Of a DNA stretch of 34,941 nucleotides, positions 23,220-31,279 are shown one piece after another; the stretch's first letter is position 1, and each line of letters opens with the position of its first letter. Made by a program: the position numbers and the translations under genes. The stretch covers positions 1 through 34,941 of the forward strand of contig JAYTCQ010000082.1 in the NCBI GenBank assembly GCA_043736395.1. The letters run 5' to 3'. The notes beneath the pieces are model-generated. The model made no database searches. It had not been told where the DNA came from and saw only the letters and a program-made list of their open reading frames with translations. The stretch is from JAFDVL01 sp043736395 (GTDB lineage Bacteria; Acidobacteriota; Blastocatellia; RBC074).

Positions 23220-26210
23220 TTAGCCGAGACCAAACAATTCTTCACGCACAACCGAAAAATTTTCTAAGGATTGGGTCATAAGATCGAACGTCTGAATTTG
23301 ATTCCGCCCATTTTCTTTGGCTCGATACAACAATTTATCAGCGGCGCTGATCAGGTCAGCTTCGGTCATTTCCATTTTTGCAAATGAAGTTGCTACCCCA
23401 AGACTAATGGTCAAATATTGACTGGTTGGCGATTGACTGTGCGGGATGGTCAGGGCTTTGATATTTTCCATCGCTTGCTCGGCAATATTTACAGCGCCGG
23501 CGGAATCTGTGCCGCCCAAAATGATGGCAAATTCTTCGCCGCCGAATCTGGCTACGAGATCAGTCGGACGATTAATCGTATTTTGTAAAGCGGAGGCAAT
23601 TTTTTTCAAACACTCATCGCCAGCTTGATGGCCATAGGTGTCATTGAATTGTTTGAAGTGATCAATATCAATGAGAATCAGTGAAATTTCAGTTTTGAAG
23701 CGTCGCGCGCGATGCCATTCCCCCGTCAGAAAATCATCAAAACGACGACGATTTCCGACCGCTGTCAGGCCATCCGAGTTGGCCAGGTTCAGCAAATTTT
23801 CGTTGGCTTCTTTTAATTCTTGTGTGCGTTCGGCCACTAATTTAGTGAGAATTTTTTGGCGTATTTTCAGCCGCTTGACATTGAATTTATACACGCCCAC
23901 TAAGCTCACAATTACTCCGGCAAAACCCAGCACATAAAACCAACTGGTTTGGTAAAAGAAAGGTTTCATTTGCACAGGAATTGTCGTGGCCTGGTTGTTC
24001 CAGATGCCATCGCTGTTGGCCGCCATCACATGAAATTTGTAATTCCCCGGCGGCAAATAGGAATAATACGCCGTGCGCCGTGTGCCTGCGTCAATCCAAT
24101 CAGGATCGAAGCCTTCCAGTTTATATTTGAATTTTATTTGTTCGGATTTGATTAGACTCAGTCCCGTATAAATGATCTCAACATTTCGTTGCCCCGCTTT
24201 GATACTGATTCCGTTGCCGATTTGAATTTGCACTTTTTCGATGGTAGCCTCTTCGATCACCGCTGAGGGTGGCAACGCGCTGTAGGTTTCTGCTTCAGGG
24301 TCTAGTATCACGACGCCCTCTTGCGTAGGGAACCAGAACTTTCCGTCCTTGTCTTTGAGACTGGCGGGTTGCCTGCCGCCGTTACATTCGGTATTCAGCA
24401 TGCCGTCTGCTTTGCCGTAACTAATGCTGTGTATTTTGGTGATTTTCCCCTCGGTAAAATCATGCAGGTCTTTTACCTTCACGCGATAAATGCCGCGATT
24501 GGAGCTGATCCAAAAATTCCCGTGGGCGTCTTCCTGAATCGCAAACACGCCGTTGTTGAATAAACCGTTTTCTTCTTTGTAGCTAACAAAGCGACCATTC
24601 TTGAAACGGCTCAATCCCGCATCGTAGGTGCCAATCCACAATGTCCCTTCCTTGTCTTCGTAAATCGAGCGGACAGTGTCACCTGATAGCCCATTTTTCT
24701 TGGTGTAGGCAATGAATTTTCCGTCTTTGAATTCAAGCAGGCCACCGTAGCTGCCAAACCATAATTTTCCGGTTGCATCTTCGTGAATTGAAGTTACCAG
24801 ATCGTTCGGCAAACCATTTTTGGAAGTATAGGCCGCGACGAATTCGTAATCCTTATATTGCAAAATGCCTTTGTTGGTAGCGACCCAAACATTGCCATTG
24901 TGATCCGGTTGAATGGCATAAGCCGCGGTGCCCGCTTCCTCTTTCAGCGCTTGCACTTTTCCATCTTGATACACAAAAAGACCGCCATAGATACCAATCC
25001 ACAACGCGCCGCGCGGGTCTTCCCACAAAGACTGGATTGACATGGCGGCATAATTTTTTCCGCCCTCGCCATTGAGCGGCGCTGGCAGCAGCACACTTGA
25101 AAATTTTCCGTTGCGATAAATACTCAATCCCTTAGCGGTTCCGATCCAGATATTCTCTTTGCTGTCGCGGTACATGGGATACACTTCCGCATTCATTAAC
25201 CCCTCCTTGGTGCTGTACCCCTTGATGACTTCCTTGCGTAAGCGGTTTAATCCTTTATTCGTGATCAGCCAGGTTGTGTTTTCACGATCTTTGAAGACTT
25301 TGTAAATATCAGGATTTGACAACCCAACTTCCGTACCCCAATGAAAAAATTGTCCGTCTTTATATTGCAACAACCCGACGCCGGAACCGAGCAACCCACC
25401 ACTGGCCATCCACAGGCTGCCATCATCGTCTTCCCAAAAGGAATGGTAATTTGAACTCGGCACATTCTGTTTGTCTGTAAAAGTTTCGCTGCCGCTATTG
25501 CCTATGCGATGGACAACATTTTCCCCAATCCAGAGGTTGCCCAGTTTGTCCTCATAGGCAGCCACAATAAAATTCTTTTGTTGGATTTTGAGCGGATAGG
25601 TTTTTTCTACGCCGGCGCGCACAGCTTTTGTTGCGGTTGGCGTGATAATCCATTTTGTGCCGGATTTGCCCTGATATTCTAAAATGGCGACTTTGGGTTG
25701 CTCCTTTTCGAGAAAAACAAATTTATTGTTTTGCAACCGATACCAGGTTCTCCCGTTCCGGTCTTCATCTTCCGCCTGAAATCGCAATTCACCTGTTTCG
25801 TCGTATTTTATTTCGCGGATATTCTGACCGGGGACCTCGTCTGCGGTATAAGTCGAAAAAACGCCGTTGCGATACACTGTCAGCACACCATCTTCATAAG
25901 TGTTCGCCCATAAATTTCCTTCTTTATCCTGAAACAATCCGGTAAAACGGTTGTTGACGATGCCTTTGGTGTTGCCTTTGTTGAAGGTCGTGAAGCGCAC
26001 GCCATCAAACCTGACCAAACCATCAAACGTCGTGAACCAAAGATACCCATCCGGCGTTTGCGTGATACCACGCAACCCGTTTTGCGGCATCCCATTATCC
26101 GTAGTCCAGGCATCGAAACGATATTGCCCTAAGACACTCGAACTGAGCATCAGCCAAAAGGAGAAACGACAAATTAGTGAGAACGCGAGAGCAGAGTTGT
26201 GAGACTTCAT
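23220..26210 (-). CDS. Periplasmic propeller (Reg_prop/Y_Y_Y) fused to diguanylate cyclase
   Basis: This is a 996-residue one-component sensor that should make cyclic di-GMP. In order: a signal peptide (1 to about 29); a long run of two-component-regulator propeller repeats (about 35-650, recurring LWFGT/LWIGTYDAGL-type motifs); a Y_Y_Y domain (about 685-750, KYKLEGFDPDWIDAG, YSYLPPGNYKF); one membrane span (about 758-780); a short coiled linker (ERTQELKEANENLLNLAN); and a GGDEF domain with GGEEF at 890-894. An intact inhibitory I-site, RPTD, lies five residues before it (881-884). Catalysis and product feedback are therefore both expected. Periplasmic propellers of this kind often sense carbohydrate or polymer fragments, but the ligand is unknown. 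The gene is alone and bounded by repeats on both sides. Confidence 0.93.
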   Translation of the reverse strand: MKSHNSALAFSLICRFSFWLMLSSSVLGQYRFDAWTTDNGMPQNGLRGITQTPDGYLWFTTFDGLVRFDGVRFTTFNKGNTKGIVNNRFTGLFQDKEGNLWANTYEDGVLTVYRNGVFSTYTADEVPGQNIREIKYDETGELRFQAEDEDRNGRTWYRLQNNKFVFLEKEQPKVAILEYQGKSGTKWIITPTATKAVRAGVEKTYPLKIQQKNFIVAAYEDKLGNLWIGENVVHRIGNSGSETFTDKQNVPSSNYHSFWEDDDGSLWMASGGLLGSGVGLLQYKDGQFFHWGTEVGLSNPDIYKVFKDRENTTWLITNKGLNRLRKEVIKGYSTKEGLMNAEVYPMYRDSKENIWIGTAKGLSIYRNGKFSSVLLPAPLNGEGGKNYAAMSIQSLWEDPRGALWIGIYGGLFVYQDGKVQALKEEAGTAAYAIQPDHNGNVWVATNKGILQYKDYEFVAAYTSKNGLPNDLVTSIHEDATGKLWFGSYGGLLEFKDGKFIAYTKKNGLSGDTVRSIYEDKEGTLWIGTYDAGLSRFKNGRFVSYKEENGLFNNGVFAIQEDAHGNFWISSNRGIYRVKVKDLHDFTEGKITKIHSISYGKADGMLNTECNGGRQPASLKDKDGKFWFPTQEGVVILDPEAETYSALPPSAVIEEATIEKVQIQIGNGISIKAGQRNVEIIYTGLSLIKSEQIKFKYKLEGFDPDWIDAGTRRTAYYSYLPPGNYKFHVMAANSDGIWNNQATTIPVQMKPFFYQTSWFYVLGFAGVIVSLVGVYKFNVKRLKIRQKILTKLVAERTQELKEANENLLNLANSDGLTAVGNRRRFDDFLTGEWHRARRFKTEISLILIDIDHFKQFNDTYGHQAGDECLKKIASALQNTINRPTDLVARFGGEEFAIILGGTDSAGAVNIAEQAMENIKALTIPHSQSPTSQYLTISLGVATSFAKMEMTEADLISAADKLLYRAKENGRNQIQTFDLMTQSLENFSVVREELFGLG

Positions 26211-26280
26211 GAATGGTGAAGATTTCGTAGGGGCTAAACTAAAAGCGGTCGGCGTATTTAACTCTGCTCTCTATTTTTAG

Positions 26281-26448
26281 TCAATATTTTTTTCTGCGTA
26301 AGCGGTTTGTCGTCAGCGCCAACACTTGGAATTTTGTTGCAGTTTTCTTCAGAAAATCAACGGCTTCGATGGTGTAAATTTCGTCTGCCAGCGGAAAGAA
26401 GAGCGGAAAATACCAATCGAACAGCGCATAGCGTTCGGCTTCATTCCG
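26281..26448 (-). pseudogene. Truncated 3' remnant of an unidentified gene
   Basis: An open stretch of 55 codons with protein-like composition (NEAERYALFDWYFPLFFPLA, then DEIYTIEAVDFLKKTATKF and a basic end RLRRKKY) ends in TGA at 26281. An in-frame TAG lies directly upstream and there is no start codon, so it looks like the C-terminus of a lost gene. I cannot name the family. Together with the right boundary repeat it fills the 347-base gap 26211-26557. Confidence 0.4.
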
Positions 26449-26457
26449 CTACTGCAC

Positions 26458-26542
26458 GGCTTTACTTCCCTTGCGTAACTTCAGTTTTTGAGATATTCGA
26501 TTATTCAGAGCAAAGACAGGCGGGCCGCCTGTCGTACATTTC
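26458..26542. repeat. Right boundary repeat of the propeller-GGDEF segment
   Basis: Contains the direct copy (26458-26484) and the inverted copy (26519-26542) of the left boundary sequences. The GC-rich core GACAGGCGG-G-CCGCCTGTC (26515-26533) is a near-continuous palindrome just upstream of the enolase-superfamily gene. Confidence 0.85.
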
Positions 26543-26557
26543 CTAAAAAGAATATTT

Positions 26558-27739
26558 ATGAGCAAGATCACCTGCGTAGAACTCCACTCTTTTACCTTTG
26601 AGACAGAAAATCTTGGTCTCGGCAAACACGCGGCGGCGGGCGTGGGCAATCTGATTTACCTGCCCGGCAGCAAGCTCACCACACAACGCATTGCTTTACG
26701 CATTTTCTGTGACGATGGCGCACAAGGCGAATACGTGACGCACTGGGTCGGCACGCCTGCGACGCTCGGGCAAATGCAAATGCTCGCACCCAATCTGATC
26801 GGGCGTGATCCCGAAGAACGCGCGCTGATTTACGATGATCTCAAACGCGAAGTGCGCGCCTACGATCACATGGGACACGGGCCGCTGGACATCGCGTTGT
26901 GGGATTTGGCGGGGAAAAAATACGGCTTTTCGGTCGCGCGGATGTTGGGAGCGTTTCGCAAACGATTGCCAACGTATGCGAGCACGTACCACGCGCAAGC
27001 AGAACCGGGAGGACTGGATACCATTGAGGCGTTTTGCGACTACGCGCAGGTGTGCAAGGAACATGGATTCATCGGCTTCAAGATTCACGGCTGGCACGAC
27101 GGCAATGCGCGCAAAGAGGCGCGCAATGTTTTAGCTGTGCGGCGACAAGTCGGCGAGGATTTTTACCTGATGATTGATCCGGCCTGTCAATTGCGCACGT
27201 GGATGGACGCGCTGTACGTCGGGCGTGCTTGCGATGAAGCGAATTACTTTTGGTACGAAGACCCGTATCGAGATTCGGGCGTTGCAGTGGAAGGTCACAA
27301 GCGATTGCGCGAACGCTTGCAGACGCCACTGCTTGTCAGCGAACACGTGCGAGGTGTCGAACAGAAAACCAACTTCCTGCTTGCGGGTGGCTGCGACATG
27401 ATTCACGCCGACCCGGAATACGATCTGGGCATCACAGGCACCATGAAAATTGCGGCTGTTTGTGAAGCATTGGGATTGGATATTCAAATCCACGCTTGTG
27501 GCCCCGCGCATCGGGCGGTTATCGCGGCGCTGCGCAACACACATTTTTACGAGATGGCACTAATGGGACCGGGGATGCCGAATTTGATTCCGCCCGTTTA
27601 CACCTGCGGGTATTCCGATCAGCCAGAAGACCTGGGCGCGGATGGTTGCGTTCCTGTTCCTGACAAGCCGGGCTTGGGAGTGCAATATGATTGGGAATAT
27701 ATTGAGCGCAACCGTGTAGCATTGTTTACCTGGCCATAG
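26558..27739 (+). CDS. Enolase-superfamily (mandelate racemase/muconate lactonising) enzyme
   Basis: This is a 393-residue TIM-barrel enzyme of the enolase superfamily, MR/MLE branch, expected to abstract a proton next to a carboxylate, as an acid-sugar dehydratase or racemase. The capping domain is about 1-130. Metal ligands are D207 (MIDPAC), E234 (WYEDPY) and E262 (VSEHV). Candidate bases are K175 and H177 (GFKIHGW, K-x-H rather than the common K-x-K) and H312 (QIHACGP), with D285 as its partner. A His at the second position of the motif occurs in some dehydratase subgroups, so the substrate is open. The start is ATG 26558, with AAAAGAA upstream. It converges on the UGSC gene. Confidence 0.9.
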   Translation: MSKITCVELHSFTFETENLGLGKHAAAGVGNLIYLPGSKLTTQRIALRIFCDDGAQGEYVTHWVGTPATLGQMQMLAPNLIGRDPEERALIYDDLKREVRAYDHMGHGPLDIALWDLAGKKYGFSVARMLGAFRKRLPTYASTYHAQAEPGGLDTIEAFCDYAQVCKEHGFIGFKIHGWHDGNARKEARNVLAVRRQVGEDFYLMIDPACQLRTWMDALYVGRACDEANYFWYEDPYRDSGVAVEGHKRLRERLQTPLLVSEHVRGVEQKTNFLLAGGCDMIHADPEYDLGITGTMKIAAVCEALGLDIQIHACGPAHRAVIAALRNTHFYEMALMGPGMPNLIPPVYTCGYSDQPEDLGADGCVPVPDKPGLGVQYDWEYIERNRVALFTWP

Positions 27740-27864
27740 CGAGGTGCGCCAAAGCTAGTCTTAAAGGGAAAGATATTTCTGGCGTGATAAACGTGGCTTC
27801 AGTGTGGCGTGAACGCAATGGCGATTGGCAAACGCTACCGCATACTGATATGAAGGCGCAGTAG
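27739..27864 (+). pseudogene. Possible C-terminal fragment of a SnoaL/DUF4440-like gene
   Basis: The frame open into the preceding stop reads ...KGKDISGVINVASVWRERN then GDWQTLPHTDMKAQ and TAG at 27862-27864. The pattern of a beta-strand, then W-x-R-x-x-G-D-W-Q, resembles the end of NTF2-like/DUF4440 proteins. There is no start codon. This is a weak call from a short stretch. Confidence 0.3.
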
Positions 27865-27927
27865 AACTGCCAATCCGAAGCAGCGAATTTGACAGCATCG
27901 TCTGCCGGATGCTGGCGCTCGCAGTGT

Positions 27928-28458
27928 TTACATCTGCAACAACCGCGCCGCAACTTCATCCATCACGGCGTCAGCTTTTTCCCTAATCTCGTCCGGCGTT
28001 TGATCCTGAATCGGGTGCTCAACATAGACTGCATCAAAGTCGGCGCGCCCCAGAGCTTTCGCTTGGATGCGGGCAGCTTTCATAAATTCTGTCGTCGCGA
28101 TGGCTACGGCGGGAATTCCGAGAGATTCAAGTTTTGTCGTGTCGTGCAAACTGCACGTCGTACAGGAGCCTCAATCGGCTAAGGCTTCGATGACGGCGTG
28201 CGGATGAGAATTGATGATCTGCGCCATCACCGCATCTGGCGCGGGTTTTGTGAAGGTTGGTTTCATGAAGCGAAGAATTTTTTTGACACCAAATCGTTGC
28301 GTCAGCACATCGGCTACGCGGTCGAGGAAAATGCTGCCGCCGGGTTTACTGATATCGAGCAGAGCGACGGTTTTGCCGCTGAACGTGTGAAGACGCGGCG
28401 CAGCGGGACGCGGTTGATTGAATGTTTCGTTTAATGGATTGACGAGTATTGTTGTCAT
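27928..28458 (-). CDS. UGSC-family selenoprotein with in-frame TGA (Sec96)
   Basis: This is one gene interrupted by TGA at 28171-28173. The upstream part (MTTILVNPLNETFNQ... KTVALLDISKPGGSIFLDRV ... HPHAVIEALAD) and the downstream part (GSCTTCSLHDTTKLESLGIP ... YVEHPIQDQTPDEIREKAD) join in the same frame as AD-U-GSCTTC-SLHD. This matches the UGSC motif that defines a known seleno/Cys protein family, and both sides continue that family's sequence. Full length is 176 residues with Sec at 96. A 6-bp hairpin with loop GUU begins 13 bases after the TGA and fits a bacterial SECIS. The start is ATG 28458, with AGG upstream. The fold suggests a redox or reductase-type role, but the reaction is not established. 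Reading TGA as a plain stop would leave two fragments of 95 and 74-80 residues. Confidence 0.88.
28143..28157 (-). promoter_or_regulatory. Candidate bacterial SECIS hairpin
   Basis: On the minus strand CGUGCA-GUU-UGCACG forms a perfect 6-bp stem with a 3-base loop starting with G. The loop begins 20 bases after the UGA (28171-28173). A short stem with G at the first loop position, within about 16-37 bases of UGA, is the bacterial SECIS consensus. Confidence 0.7.
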
Positions 28459-28479
28459 AAATTTTACCTGTTCAGAGAT

Positions 28480-28536
28480 ACGCATCAATGCGTGAAAACC
28501 GCTGCGCTTGGCTGGCGGTTGCACGGCTGAAGCCGT
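28480..28536. repeat. Three tandem small hairpins (REP-like)
   Basis: ACGCAT-CA-ATGCGT (28480-28493), AACCGC/GCGGTT (28497-28520) and ACGGCT-GA-AGCCGT (28523-28536) lie in a row between the C1 peptidase stop and the UGSC start. The 2-base loops match the hairpin at 34926-34939. Confidence 0.7.
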
Positions 28537-28549
28537 AATTCTGAACTTT

Positions 28550-29809
28550 CTATTTCCCCGAATCTGGCATTCGATACGATCCCCAATCCGCTTCGACCCA
28601 AGCGGCAAAAACGCCTATGTTATTGCTGCCATACTTAATCCACCCAAAACCTTTTTCGCCCCATTCCTCGCCCCACGAATTCTTGATCAGCCATGCTTGT
28701 TTTGTGTCATCCCAGCCGATCAAAAGCACAACGTGATTTACCATCCCGGCGTCTTTTTCATTGAAGACTCCGCTGCGATAATTCGCTAAGCACTGATCAT
28801 AAAAAATTGGCGTCACAATGGGGCCATGTGCGATCAGCGCTTCTTTCAGTTGTGTAACTGTCGGCAATTGATCTGGCGGTGAATTCACGTAATCCCACGC
28901 GGCAGCTTTCATGTATCCGGCATTCGGCTTACACGAAAATTTGGTTCCGGCTTTGTATTTATTTTTGTACGTAATCGTTTTGCCGGTTCGTTCATCTTTA
29001 TCAGTGAAACCATCATCGTACGCAAGCGGGATTCCTTTTTTATACACCATAAAATCGAACGCCGTCCCGTGCCATCCACTGCTACAGATTTCTTCTTTTT
29101 TGATCGGCATACAATTCAGCAAATCCTGTACGAATGGCCCCATCGTCCAAACTGCAGTAGGGCCAATCATAGCCATTGCGACACCAGGTTTTAAGGGATC
29201 AAAGTGATAGGAAATGGAGTTCGACATATCAAGATAGTTTTTGTCGAGGCTGGCAGTGGCGGCATCCGTAGCCGCAAACGCCCAACAGGTATTGCATCCT
29301 TCACCCTGATTCATCACCGGCCCGACTTTGAGTTGTTGTACGCGCCAGTCGAATTTTTTCATCATCAATCGTTCTTTATAAAAACGTTTGTATTTCGTAT
29401 TTTCGATGGCGTTGTCAATCATCGCTCGCCATTTTTTCTTTTCTTTGACAGTCGCTTTTGGGATCATCGTAATCCACGCATCGTAAATCTTATTGAATTT
29501 GTCGATGGCTTGCATTTGATACGCCAGTGCATTGGCACGAATTTCTTTCGCGTGTTCGGTTTCCCCCAGCGGTACGGTCAGGACTCCCCATTTATCCTTG
29601 ATGCGCGCCTTGTCTTCACTGGTCATTGAAGCGCCCACGAGATAGGTCATTTTCTCATTGGAGGCAATGTTGGCAGGAGTACACGTTAATGACGGAGTCA
29701 CAGGAGCCGGGGCTGGAACAGGCTTTCGTTTGCGCTGAGCAAAGGCTTCGGACGACAGCGCGAACGATAACAAAATTCCTAACATCACGAGAAAATATTT
29801 GTGTTTCAT
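28550..29809 (-). CDS. Secreted papain-like (C1) cysteine peptidase, copy A
   Basis: This is an exported C1-family cysteine protease of 419 residues. It has a signal peptide (1-25, ending AFAQ), a short Pro-rich spacer, a conserved N-terminal region shared with copy B (LTCTPANIASNEKMTYLVGA, then SMTSEDKARIKDKWG), a helical, Lys-rich pro-region (about 95-155) and the catalytic domain. The active site is Q168 in NQGEGC, C175 in CNTCWAFA, H359 in GMVNHVVLLIGWDD and N377 in KNSWGEEWG. All are present, so it should be active after pro-region removal. It is the downstream member of a tandem pair, separated from copy B by a 42-bp-arm palindrome. The ATG at 29809 has no clear ribosome site. Confidence 0.92.
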   Translation of the reverse strand: MKHKYFLVMLGILLSFALSSEAFAQRKRKPVPAPAPVTPSLTCTPANIASNEKMTYLVGASMTSEDKARIKDKWGVLTVPLGETEHAKEIRANALAYQMQAIDKFNKIYDAWITMIPKATVKEKKKWRAMIDNAIENTKYKRFYKERLMMKKFDWRVQQLKVGPVMNQGEGCNTCWAFAATDAATASLDKNYLDMSNSISYHFDPLKPGVAMAMIGPTAVWTMGPFVQDLLNCMPIKKEEICSSGWHGTAFDFMVYKKGIPLAYDDGFTDKDERTGKTITYKNKYKAGTKFSCKPNAGYMKAAAWDYVNSPPDQLPTVTQLKEALIAHGPIVTPIFYDQCLANYRSGVFNEKDAGMVNHVVLLIGWDDTKQAWLIKNSWGEEWGEKGFGWIKYGSNNIGVFAAWVEADWGSYRMPDSGK

Positions 29810-29831
29810 AAGACAAATTATTCAAATGTAA

Positions 29832-29951
29832 CGCGGAGCGTCTTGAGTGCTGCGGCTGGGCGTAGCTTTGGTAGAGGCGTACATTGCAAATCTACAGCGA
29901 TGTAGAGAATACCAAAGCTACGCCCAGCCGCAGCACTCCAGACGCTCCGCG
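29832..29951. repeat. Long palindrome with 42-bp arms between the two proteases
   Basis: Arms 29832-29873 and 29910-29951 pair at 41 of 42 positions around a 36-base loop, which itself contains TCTACA-GCGA-TGTAGA. It nearly fills the 147-base gap between the two C1 peptidase genes and ends 5 bases from the stop of the upstream one. Confidence 0.92.
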
Positions 29952-29956
29952 CTTCG

Positions 29957-31183
29957 CTAATATCCCAACTGCCGTCGCGCTTCCACAAACGCTGCAAACA
30001 CACCAATATTATTGCTGCCGTATTTCACCCAGCCAAATCCCTTCTCGCCCCACTCTTCGCCCCAGGAATTTTTGACTAACCACGCTTGTTTTGTATCGTC
30101 CCAGCCGATCAACAGAACTACGTGATTCACCATCCCCGCATCCTTTTCATTGAAGACGCCGCTGCGATAATTCGATAAACATTGATCGTAAAATATTGGC
30201 GCAACGATGGGACCGTGCGCAATCAAGGCTTCTTTCAATTTCGTAACCGTCGGCATTTTATCCGGCGGAGAATTCACATAATCCCACATCTCGGCTTTGA
30301 CAAAACCGGCGCGTGGGCTACAAGAAAATTTTTCGCCCGGTTTATATAGATTGTCTGCGACGAGTGCATCGCTACGCGACATCGGGGCGCCTTTTTTGTT
30401 GACCATAAATTCGAAGGCTGTCCCGTGCCAGCCGCTGTTGCACATTTCTTCTTTTTTGATTGGCATACAGTTCAGCAAATCCTGCACGAACGGAACAGCA
30501 TCACCCAGCAAATCACCCCTTGGTTTCAGCACTTCATTAATTTCACCCGTGAACGGGTCAGGGACAAATTTTGCGCGAGCCGTATCAAGATTATTTTTCC
30601 GCATACTGCAAGCGGCGGCGGCAGCACCGGCAACGGCCCAGCAGGTATTGCATCCTTCGCCCTGATTCATGACAGGACCGACATCAATGAGCGTTCGCCA
30701 ATCCCATTGGCTGAGTGCCATTCGTTCATTTGTTCGCTTCGTGTCGAAGATTGTTTCCAACGCTTGTTCCTGCTGAATCATCCGCAATTTGAGCTGTGCC
30801 GGAGTCGCATTCGGATTCGCTTTTTTCCACGTCGCCAGACTCTTAGTAACCGCATCCACCTGATTTTGTCTGAAGGCAGCACACGCCGCGTGAACCTTTT
30901 TGGCGTGTTCAGATTCACCTTTCGGAATCGTCAATGTTCCCCATTTGCCCTTGATGCGAACCCTGTCTTCATTGGTCATCGAAGCTCCAACGAGGTAAGT
31001 CATCTTTTCATTGGCGGCAATGTTGGGAGGTGTGCAGGTCAATGGCGGTGCTTGCGGTGCAGAGGATGGAACTGGCGCAGGCTGACGATTCGGCGTTCGT
31101 CGGCGCTGAGCAACGGTATTCGTTGACATCACAGCCATTAAGAATAACAGCGTAAGAATTGCTAATGCAGTTACTTTATTCAT
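29957..31183 (-). CDS. Secreted papain-like (C1) cysteine peptidase, copy B
   Basis: This is a paralogue of the neighbouring protease, 408 residues. It has a signal peptide (1-25, ending NTVAQ), a Pro/Ser-rich spacer, the shared N-terminal region (LTCTPPNIAANEKMTYLVGA, then SMTNEDRVRIKGKWG), a helical pro-region that differs clearly from copy A, and a catalytic domain with Q174, C181 (CNTCWAVA), H354 and N372. The C-terminal 120 residues are almost identical to copy A while the middle is divergent, suggesting a tandem duplication followed by gene conversion or strong constraint on the active-site half. The ribosome site AGGGGGAG lies close before the ATG. It is followed by copy A on the same strand. 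Confidence 0.92.
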   Translation of the reverse strand: MNKVTALAILTLLFLMAVMSTNTVAQRRRTPNRQPAPVPSSAPQAPPLTCTPPNIAANEKMTYLVGASMTNEDRVRIKGKWGTLTIPKGESEHAKKVHAACAAFRQNQVDAVTKSLATWKKANPNATPAQLKLRMIQQEQALETIFDTKRTNERMALSQWDWRTLIDVGPVMNQGEGCNTCWAVAGAAAAACSMRKNNLDTARAKFVPDPFTGEINEVLKPRGDLLGDAVPFVQDLLNCMPIKKEEMCNSGWHGTAFEFMVNKKGAPMSRSDALVADNLYKPGEKFSCSPRAGFVKAEMWDYVNSPPDKMPTVTKLKEALIAHGPIVAPIFYDQCLSNYRSGVFNEKDAGMVNHVVLLIGWDDTKQAWLVKNSWGEEWGEKGFGWVKYGSNNIGVFAAFVEARRQLGY

Positions 31184-31279
31184 GAACTCCCCCTGAATAA
31201 ATTTGAATCAACGCTCAGAGTCACAATTCAGCGCACTTAGCACTACTGCTAAATTGTGACCTCTGAACTTCTCACGGTT

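Noticed and set aside
22319..23251. Minus-strand open frame of 310 residues opposite the PQQ dehydrogenase
   Set aside because: It is Arg/Pro/Cys-rich antisense sequence and runs through the repeat after the gene. No family is recognisable.
28171..28173. TGA as an ordinary stop or sequencing error in the UGSC gene
   Set aside because: The exact placement at the U of the UGSC motif, uninterrupted family-like sequence on both sides and a SECIS-like hairpin make recoding far more likely. It cannot be fully excluded without the Sec machinery genes.
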